A stretch of DNA of 11,348 nt, from NCBI GenBank assembly GCA_964579735.1, contig CAZOHH010000076.1:1-11348 (forward strand), written 5' to 3'. Shown piece after piece: positions 1 to 4,722 of this stretch. The translations under genes were made by a program, and so were the position numbers. The notes beneath the pieces were generated by a model. That model searched no databases. It saw only the letters and a list, made by a program, of their open reading frames with translations, and was not told the DNA's origin. Position 1 is the first letter of the stretch, and the number at the start of each line of letters is the position of its first letter. Origin of the DNA: CAILLO01 sp964579735 (GTDB lineage: Bacteria; Bacillota; Clostridia; Saccharofermentanales; UBA5734).

Positions 1-1878
1 CTCATCAAGGAGCCCAACACCACCGGCGAGAGCAACCGCGACAGCCTCGATCCGAATGGTGCCGTCCATTGCATCGGCAACGGACGGATCGCCATATACG
101 GGCAAGGACCCGACATCAACCAGGTCCTGTCCCCCTATTCCTCCCCGTCGGCGTTGAGGTTGGACGTCCTATCTTCTTCCGGTGGGTCCTTGTCCTGCGT
201 CAGCCACAGGGAAGAGGGGAATGCCGCATGGAATCATGCGCTGAGGGTCGATGGCACCGTCATCGCCGACATGCGGGATTTCGTCGCTCCCGTGGACAAG
301 GCCTGGGTCCGGCGCGTACAGAACAGGCAAGGCGGATTGGAATTCCGATTGCGGCCGGCACTCCGGCATGAAGCCGTCGTCTCGGAGAGATTCCTGGGAC
401 TAGGTTGGCAGGGGGTCTACTTCCGGCTCCTGCCAGGCAACCCGATCTTCTGGTACCCTTCCGTCGACGACGGGTTCGGATTCCTTCTGGTGAAGGGTGG
501 AGCGACATTGGACGTGGAGAAGACCACGTGGACCATCCGAGCCGTCACCGGCGACTTCGACGTGCTGCTCGTTCTCGGAGAGACGTATCCAGAGTGCGTA
601 TCCACCGTGGAACGGTATGTTTCCACCCCGCTCGACACCATGGAATCCGATGCCCGCCGCCACTGGAACGGCTTCGTCGCGAGAATCCGACCGTCGAAGC
701 CCGTCCCGGTGGAACTGGCTCGCATCGTGGAGAACACAGCCCTCCTGATCAAGTGCCAGCAGTCGGAAAGCGGGGGGCTTCCTTCGTCCTACGGACTTCC
801 CATCGGCTACATGCGCGACAACTACGGGGCGGGAAGAGGGTTTCTCGCACTCGGTCTCTTCGAGGAAGCCAAGGCCGTCCTGGAATTCCGCTTCCGAAAA
901 TGGCAGCGATTCGGGGCCTTCTGGAACGCCGAAGCCATGGGTGCCGACTATCCTCGACATCGGTGCGACCACGACGAAGTGGAGCATACCTCCTATGCCG
1001 TTCTCCTTGCGCGGGACTACTGGCGGCTCACCCATGACGACATCTACATCCGGAGAATCCTTCCCATGCTGACCTGGTGCCTCGAGGCACAGCTGCCGCT
1101 GCTCGCCGGAGGCATGCTGCCTTTCAATGGAGACGAGACCTACATCGCCGGTGGCATCCTCTCCCGCGATGCGATCGAACAGGGCGCGGCGGAAGCCTCG
1201 ATGCTCTTCCTCGCGGCAGCGGAATGGCTGACCACCTGGATGCGTGGAGCCGGTCTTCCGTCGACGATCGGCGCCGTCGAAGTAGCTGCCGGTCAGGTAC
1301 GCAAGGGCTTCCGCGATCGTTTCGTCTACGATGGCCGCCTGATGGCGAACTGTCCAGCAAGACTTCGGCTTGCCGAACTTCCGCGATTTCGGTTCGGCGT
1401 CTGCGAACAAGGGCTGGTTGCCGGGGCCGTTCATTACGGCTGGATGGAGCGGGACGAGAAAGGCCACTATGTCTGCCCGACCTGCCTCGAGAGAGGAGGG
1501 CCGCCGATCCCCCGGCAGGAGGAACCGGTGCAGGTTCCCTCCGTATCCCTGCTCCCCGCCTACGTGGACCTCGACCTGTTCAGCACGGCGGAGATGAGGT
1601 CCTTCGCTGAACCCTTCCTGGAGGAGATCCCGCGTCGCCCACGCGTAGTCGGATACGACCCCGCGCTGCTGCTCTTCACCCTTGCCCGAAACAAGGCACC
1701 TTCAGACCAGGTGCACACAGCCAGGAAGATGGTCCTCGACTTCATGGACGAGGTCGGCGGCTGGAACGAATACTATGAGAACATGAAACCGATACCGTGC
1801 AACCGCCTGCGTCCCTGGGAAAGCGGATATGCCATCGAGGCCCTCCTCGAGGCGGGGGGATACGAAGCGGAGACCTGA
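1..1878 (+). CDS. Alpha/alpha-barrel (six-hairpin) glycosidase-like protein, 5' truncated
   Basis: The frame is open from base 1 to the TGA at 1876-1878, giving at least 625 residues. The true start lies upstream of the window. The visible N-terminal part (codons 1-150) is rich in short strand-like segments and Gly/Pro turns, including GNGRIAIYGQGP near codon 27, and looks like a beta-sandwich. From about codon 235 the protein becomes helical with repeated aromatic and acidic residues (MRDNYGAGRGF at codons 271-281, a CDHDEVEHTSY stretch near 323, FNGDETYIAGG near 376). This is typical of six-hairpin glycosidases such as the GH15/GH63/GH65-like group. It ends with WESGYAIEALLEAGGYE, a usual last-helix pattern. 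Four cysteines (codons 451, 468, 492, 495, the last two as CPTC) may form a metal site. No signal peptide can be judged. I cannot assign a CAZy family or substrate. Its job is probably intracellular or surface glycan processing, which is inference from fold resemblance only. Confidence 0.6.
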   Translation, partial: LIKEPNTTGESNRDSLDPNGAVHCIGNGRIAIYGQGPDINQVLSPYSSPSALRLDVLSSSGGSLSCVSHREEGNAAWNHALRVDGTVIADMRDFVAPVDKAWVRRVQNRQGGLEFRLRPALRHEAVVSERFLGLGWQGVYFRLLPGNPIFWYPSVDDGFGFLLVKGGATLDVEKTTWTIRAVTGDFDVLLVLGETYPECVSTVERYVSTPLDTMESDARRHWNGFVARIRPSKPVPVELARIVENTALLIKCQQSESGGLPSSYGLPIGYMRDNYGAGRGFLALGLFEEAKAVLEFRFRKWQRFGAFWNAEAMGADYPRHRCDHDEVEHTSYAVLLARDYWRLTHDDIYIRRILPMLTWCLEAQLPLLAGGMLPFNGDETYIAGGILSRDAIEQGAAEASMLFLAAAEWLTTWMRGAGLPSTIGAVEVAAGQVRKGFRDRFVYDGRLMANCPARLRLAELPRFRFGVCEQGLVAGAVHYGWMERDEKGHYVCPTCLERGGPPIPRQEEPVQVPSVSLLPAYVDLDLFSTAEMRSFAEPFLEEIPRRPRVVGYDPALLLFTLARNKAPSDQVHTARKMVLDFMDEVGGWNEYYENMKPIPCNRLRPWESGYAIEALLEAGGYEAET

Positions 1879-1893
1879 ATAAGTCCGGTCTCC
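1869..1893 (+). terminator. Hairpin overlapping the stop codon of the glycosidase-like gene
   Basis: GGAGACC (1869-1875) and GGTCTCC (1887-1893) form a perfect 7-bp stem with an 11-base loop that contains the stop codon. It is followed by a pyrimidine-rich CCCCTTCTTG rather than a clean T-run, so intrinsic termination is plausible but weak. A promoter-like element for cdd follows directly. Confidence 0.4.
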
Positions 1894-1901
1894 CCCTTCT
1901 T

Positions 1902-1911
1902 GTGATACGAT
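1902..1911 (+). promoter_or_regulatory. Extended -10 promoter candidate for cdd
   Basis: GTGATACGAT contains a TGn extension followed by TACGAT (4 of 6 to TATAAT), 24 bases before the cdd start codon. No convincing -35 hexamer is present. It matches the GTGnTA pattern of three other promoter candidates in the window. Confidence 0.45.
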
Positions 1912-1935
1912 GAGGGAAACGAGGAGGAGCAGGGG

Positions 1936-2340
1936 ATGGACACGAAACTGGAGCTGGAACTGGTCCGCAAGGCCCTTTCGGCACGCGACGCCGCCTATGC
2001 CCCCTATTCCGGATTCAAGGTCGGAGCGGCGCTCCTTTCCGTCGACGGTCGCGTCTTCACGGGATGCAACGTCGAGAACGCCTCGTTCGGTGCGACGAAC
2101 TGCGCAGAGCGGACCGCTGTCTTCAAGGCCGTGTCCGAGGGCGCACGCGAATTCGACGCCATCGCCATCGCTTCCTACGATGCCCAGCCCTGCGTGCCCT
2201 GCGGCATCTGCCGCCAGGTGCTCTTCGAATTCGCCAAGCCCGGTTTCGCCTTCCTGCTCGTCGCGGCCGATGGAACCTTCGAGCGTCGCGCCATGGACGA
2301 GATCCTGCCGCATCCATTCCGGGCGTTGGACAAGAAGTAG
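1936..2340 (+). CDS. cdd: Cytidine deaminase
   Basis: This 134-residue protein is the size of tetrameric bacterial cytidine deaminases (about 130-140 residues). These enzymes are cytoplasmic, zinc-dependent, and convert cytidine and deoxycytidine to uridine and deoxyuridine in pyrimidine salvage. The full signature is visible: CNVENASFG, then the CAE motif with C56 as zinc ligand and E58 as the catalytic acid/base, then PCGICRQVL with C89 and C92 as the other zinc ligands. This all-cysteine zinc site is the hallmark of the small tetrameric class. The start is chosen at 1936 because a strong purine-rich ribosome binding site (GAGGAGGAG, about 1920-1928) lies just upstream and the N-terminus MDTKLELELVRKAL fits the family's first helix. 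It lies 57 bases after the glycosidase-like gene and 80 before the coaX-like gene. With deoC, dgt and yfbR further along, it forms a deoxynucleoside salvage theme. Confidence 0.97.
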   Translation: MDTKLELELVRKALSARDAAYAPYSGFKVGAALLSVDGRVFTGCNVENASFGATNCAERTAVFKAVSEGAREFDAIAIASYDAQPCVPCGICRQVLFEFAKPGFAFLLVAADGTFERRAMDEILPHPFRALDKK

Positions 2341-2357
2341 GAAGAAAGTGCTATAAT
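2327..2357 (+). promoter_or_regulatory. Promoter candidate for the coaX-like gene
   Basis: GTGCTATAAT (2348-2357) is a perfect TGn extension plus perfect TATAAT, placed just after the cdd stop. TGGACA (2327-2332) resembles a -35 element, but the 19-base spacer is long, so recognition probably rests on the extended -10. The predicted leader is about 55-60 bases. Confidence 0.7.
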
Positions 2358-2373
2358 CGGGCAAATTCCCTTT

Positions 2374-2399
2374 CGGCCCCTCGGATGACGAGCCGGCCG
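2374..2399 (+). other. Hairpin in the coaX-like leader
   Basis: The predicted 5' leader can fold with CGGCC (2374-2378) pairing GGCCG (2395-2399) and, inside it, CTCG (2380-2383) pairing CGAG (2389-2392) around a GATGA loop. No T-run follows, and the ribosome binding site at 2408-2416 is outside the stem. Its role, if any, is unknown. Confidence 0.3.
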
Positions 2400-2420
2400 G
2401 AGTCGGGAAGGAGGTGTCGC

Positions 2421-3206
2421 ATGCTCTTCGCCTTCAGTATCGAGAACACCGACATCCACCTCGGGGTGTTCGACGGAGACGTCCTGGTCTTCGACTCCCG
2501 AGTCGCCGCTTCCCTTGAACGCAGCGCGGACGAATACGCGATTCTCTTTCAGAACATCTTCTCCATGTATGGCGTTTCGGTCGATGCCATCGATGCCGCC
2601 GTATTCTCCTCGGTGGTGAGGCCCTTGAGTCACAGGGTCGGGTCGGCCGTGGAGAAGCTCACGCGCGAAAAGCCGCTTCAGGTCGGTCCGGGTGTACGCA
2701 CGGGTCTGAGCATCCGTACGGAGATCGCTTCCCAGGTCGGTGCCGACATCGTGGCCAACGCCGTGGCCGCGGCCTCCCTCGTCCCGTCGCCGATGGTCTT
2801 CGTGGACTTCGGGACGGCGACGACCCTCACCGGCATCAATGGGAACGGGGAACTCTGCGGAGTCCTGATCTGTCCTGGAACTCGGACTTCTCTGGAGGCA
2901 TTGTCGGCGGGGGCGGCGGAACTTCCCCGAATCGCGGTCGACAACCCCAGGGGTCTGTTCGGAAAGAACACGATCGACTCCATGACGAACGGCATCGTCT
3001 ATGGCCAGGCGGCCATGGTCGACGGATTGCTGGCTCGGATCGCGGAGGAATGGTGCCTTGCGGACCTGACCGTGCTTGCCACCGGGGAATGGGCTGACCG
3101 GGTCGTTCCCCACTGCCGGCGCAAGGAGGGGATCCGGCTCGTCCCCGAGCTGACCCTCCTGGGCCTGAAGAGGATCCACGAGATGAATTCCCGCCCAAGA
3201 CCTTGA
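2421..3206 (+). CDS. coaX: Type III pantothenate kinase (CoaX) family protein with an atypical phosphate-binding motif
   Basis: CoaX phosphorylates pantothenate in the first step of coenzyme A synthesis and belongs to the ASKHA fold. The 261-residue length matches the family (about 255-260). Clear family motifs are the RSADEYA segment, SSVVRPL, VGPGVRTGL, QVGADIVANAVAA with D109, VDFGTATT with D129, the SLEAL...AAELPRI segment, GKNTIDSMTNGI and the C-terminal PELTLLGL. The first signature is altered: where the family has DxGNTN at residues 6-11, this protein reads SIENTD, so Asp6 is Ser and Gly8 is Glu. The usual GG before PG is C146-G147, and the ATGGLA motif is ATGEWA (220-225). The start at 2421 has a perfect AAGGAGGTG site (2408-2416) and aligns with the family N-terminus; the same frame extends upstream across cdd, but that part is not coding. 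It could be an active divergent kinase or an inactive or regulatory paralogue. The adjacent PanT-like gene supports a pantothenate link. Confidence 0.85.
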   Translation: MLFAFSIENTDIHLGVFDGDVLVFDSRVAASLERSADEYAILFQNIFSMYGVSVDAIDAAVFSSVVRPLSHRVGSAVEKLTREKPLQVGPGVRTGLSIRTEIASQVGADIVANAVAAASLVPSPMVFVDFGTATTLTGINGNGELCGVLICPGTRTSLEALSAGAAELPRIAVDNPRGLFGKNTIDSMTNGIVYGQAAMVDGLLARIAEEWCLADLTVLATGEWADRVVPHCRRKEGIRLVPELTLLGLKRIHEMNSRPRP

Positions 3207-3232
3207 CGTAGAAGCGGCGACGCTTTTATGAA
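3203..3232 (+). promoter_or_regulatory. Promoter candidate for the ECF S component gene
   Basis: TTGACG (3203-3208, 5 of 6 to the -35 consensus) overlaps the stop codon of the coaX-like gene. It is followed 18 bases later by TATGAA (3227-3232, 4 of 6 to TATAAT). The start codon is 53 bases downstream, so the gene may be expressed both from here and by read-through from coaX. Confidence 0.4.
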
Positions 3233-3249
3233 TAACCCAGAGCGTTGCA

Positions 3250-3263
3250 CTCACGGACGTGAG
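3250..3263 (+). repeat. Perfect inverted repeat in the leader of the ECF S component gene
   Basis: CTCACG (3250-3255) and CGTGAG (3258-3263) are exact inverted copies separated by two bases, 22 bases before the start codon. As RNA this would be a 5-bp hairpin with a four-base loop, and as DNA a compact dyad suited to a dimeric regulator. It sits after the -10 candidate and before the ribosome binding site at 3272-3280. Confidence 0.35.
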
Positions 3264-3285
3264 GCGACAGCAGAAGGAGAACCCC

Positions 3286-3918
3286 ATGGACAACCAGACG
3301 ACCCAGCCCGATTCCCACTCCAGGATCCTGTGGATGGTACAGACGGCCATACTGTCCGCGATCGTCATCGTCATGGCCTTCACCCCGCTCGGCTACCTGA
3401 AGACCGCCGGCATCGAGATCACGTTCATTACGATTCCCGTGATCGTCGGCGCCATCATCGTCGGTCCGGCCTGCGGTGCCGCACTCGGCGCGGTGTTCGG
3501 CATCACGAGCTTCCTCCAGTGCTTCGGCATCAGCCCGTTCGGCACGGCCCTATTCGGAATCGACCCGATCCTGACCTTCATCCTGTGCATGGTGCCCCGC
3601 GTCCTGATGGGATGGCTCGTCGGCCTGATCTTCCGCGCGCTCTTCCGCAACCAGGGAACGAAGAAGTTCTGGTCGTACGCGGTCGCCTCCCTGAGCGGCG
3701 CCCTCCTCAATACGGTTCTTTTCGTTGGCGGACTTCTTCTCTTCTTCGGTTCATCGGAATATATCCGTGGATTCGGCGAAAGCACCCTGGCGATCATCGG
3801 CGTCCTGGTCGGCCTCAACGCCGCCATCGAGGCGACCGTGAGCACGGTGGTCGGCACGGCCGTCACGAAAGCGGTCGGCGTCGCCATGGCAGGACGGATT
3901 GGGAAGCGCACTTCCTGA
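3286..3918 (+). CDS. panT: ECF transporter S component, PanT/HmpT-like (probable pantothenate uptake)
   Basis: This 210-residue protein is almost wholly hydrophobic, with about six predicted membrane helices, after a short polar N-terminus of about 14 residues. It fits the substrate-binding S component of energy-coupling factor vitamin transporters, in the subgroup that includes PanT and HmpT. Visible family features are the FTPLGYLK segment after the first helix, the ITFITIPVIVGAIIVGPACGAALGAVFG-type second and third helices rich in small residues, a PRVLMGWLVGL segment and SGALLNTVLF. No EcfA or EcfT gene is present, so it probably shares a common energising module. The start at 3286 has AGAAGGAGA (3272-3280) at a 5-base spacing; a GTG at 3259 in the same frame lies inside the inverted repeat and has no good site. 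Pantothenate is inferred from the adjacent coaX-like gene. Another vitamin, such as the HMP moiety of thiamine, cannot be excluded. Confidence 0.75.
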   Translation: MDNQTTQPDSHSRILWMVQTAILSAIVIVMAFTPLGYLKTAGIEITFITIPVIVGAIIVGPACGAALGAVFGITSFLQCFGISPFGTALFGIDPILTFILCMVPRVLMGWLVGLIFRALFRNQGTKKFWSYAVASLSGALLNTVLFVGGLLLFFGSSEYIRGFGESTLAIIGVLVGLNAAIEATVSTVVGTAVTKAVGVAMAGRIGKRTS

Positions 3919-3959
3919 TGGAATCGATCCCGTCATCATTTGTTCACGGATTATGGTGA

Positions 3960-3979
3960 CTCTGGAAACGTGCCCAGAG
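3960..3979 (+). repeat. Inverted repeat upstream of the hpf -10 element
   Basis: CTCTGG (3960-3965) and CCAGAG (3974-3979) are exact inverted copies around an 8-base spacer. The dyad covers the position where a -35 element would lie relative to TATAAT at 3991-3996. It may be an operator, or the remnant of a terminator for the preceding gene, although no T-run follows. Confidence 0.35.
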
Positions 3980-3990
3980 CCGTAGAGGGG

Positions 3991-3996
3991 TATAAT
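3991..3996 (+). promoter_or_regulatory. -10 element of the hpf promoter
   Basis: A perfect TATAAT lies 73 bases before the hpf start codon in a 151-base intergenic gap. No recognisable -35 hexamer sits at 16-18 bases upstream; that place is taken by the inverted repeat 3960-3979. This may mean regulation by an activator or an alternative sigma factor, which is inference. Confidence 0.55.
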
Positions 3997-4069
3997 CGAA
4001 TGGAAGGCAGATCCGTTCTGTTTGAAAATGGAATGGATCAGATGTCGGATTCAGGAAGGGGCGGTCTTA

Positions 4070-4597
4070 ATGAAGGTCTCTTACAGCGGGAAGGATTTCA
4101 AGGTCGGCGAACATCTGCAGAACCGCATCATCGAGAAGCTGAGCCGGTTCGATCGGTATTTCGGCGAGGATGCGGTTGCGCACGTCACGGTCCGCGCGGA
4201 AGGGGAGATGAAGCGGATCGACGTCACGATCAAGGTGCAGCGTCATCTCTACCGGGCCGAATGCGAGGCGGAGGACGTCTTCAGCGCGATGGACCTCGCC
4301 GTGGAGGTGATCGAAGGACAGATCCGCAAGAACAAGACGCGTTTTGAAAAGAGAATCCACGACTACGCTTATATGAAGGAATTCCTCAAGTCGACGCCGG
4401 ACGAGGTGGAAGTGGCCGAAGGCCGCATCATCCGTCGCAAGTCGTTCGAGCTCCAGCCGATGGACGCCGAAGAGGCGGTCCTTCAGATGGAGATGCTGGG
4501 GCACAGCTTCCTTCTGTTCCATGATCAGGAAACCGACAAGGTCTGCGTCGTCTACAAGCGCAAGGACGGGAACTACGGGTTGATCGTCCCGGCGTGA
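4070..4597 (+). CDS. hpf: Ribosome hibernation promoting factor, long form
   Basis: Long HPF binds the 30S subunit and joins two 70S ribosomes into inactive 100S dimers in slow growth or starvation. The 175-residue protein shows the expected two domains. The N-terminal S30AE/RaiA-type domain (about 1-100) starts MKVSYSGKDFKVGEHLQNRI and contains the basic helical part QIRKNKTRFEKRIHDY. The C-terminal dimerisation domain (about 116-175) carries the diagnostic series RRKSFELQPM, EEAVLQMEMLGHSFLLF and VYKRKDGNYGLIVPA. The start at 4070 is supported by GGAAGGGG (4054-4061) at an 8-base spacing and by the family N-terminus; in-frame upstream starts near 4022-4028 would add 14-16 residues outside the family and lack a ribosome site. 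It is monocistronic by layout, with its own -10 element and a terminator-like hairpin after it. Stationary-phase control is expected for the family but is not proven by the sequence. Confidence 0.95.
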   Translation: MKVSYSGKDFKVGEHLQNRIIEKLSRFDRYFGEDAVAHVTVRAEGEMKRIDVTIKVQRHLYRAECEAEDVFSAMDLAVEVIEGQIRKNKTRFEKRIHDYAYMKEFLKSTPDEVEVAEGRIIRRKSFELQPMDAEEAVLQMEMLGHSFLLFHDQETDKVCVVYKRKDGNYGLIVPA

Positions 4598-4622
4598 CGG
4601 ACCACAATCATAGGTCACAGGA

Positions 4623-4650
4623 GAGGGTCGGCCCGAAGGGACCGGCCCTC
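4623..4650 (+). terminator. Terminator-like hairpin after hpf
   Basis: GAGGGTCGG-CCC (4623-4634) pairs with GGG-A-CCGGCCCTC (4638-4650) around a GAA loop: 12 pairs with one G-U and one bulged A. This is the strongest simple hairpin I found between genes. The following bases (CTTCATGCCC) are not a real T-run, so it may need a helper or act as an RNA 3'-end stabiliser. Confidence 0.6.
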
Positions 4651-4673
4651 CTTCATGCCCTTCGCCCTCGGGT

Positions 4674-4688
4674 GTGGTACAGTATAAG
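4674..4688 (+). promoter_or_regulatory. Extended -10 promoter candidate for pcrA
   Basis: GTGGTACAGT (4674-4683) has a TGn extension and TACAGT. Overlapping it, TATAAG (4683-4688) is an alternative -10. Either lies about 35-40 bases before the pcrA start. No clear -35 is seen. Confidence 0.45.
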
Positions 4689-4722
4689 GGTGGGCGATGA
4701 TGTCCGCGGTTAGGGGTGGAAA

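Noticed and set aside
154..1878. TTG at 154 as the start of the glycosidase-like gene
   Set aside because: The same frame is open back to base 1 and its translation upstream of 154 looks like protein of the same family, so the gene is truncated by the window edge rather than starting there.
2064..2420. Upstream extension of the CoaX-like reading frame into cdd
   Set aside because: The extension is out of frame with the clear cytidine deaminase and composed of Arg/Ala-rich shadow sequence. The perfect ribosome site and family alignment place the start at 2421.
3211..3228. AAGCG-GCGA-CGCTTTT as an intrinsic terminator of the coaX-like gene
   Set aside because: The stem is only five pairs and the T-run four bases. 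The segment is better explained as promoter spacer between TTGACG and TATGAA, though weak termination cannot be excluded.
2175..3383. 402-codon minus-strand frame across cdd, the coaX-like gene and the next leader
   Set aside because: It spans three independent functional units on the other strand, is rich in Arg, His and Gly as shadow frames are, and has no recognisable motifs.
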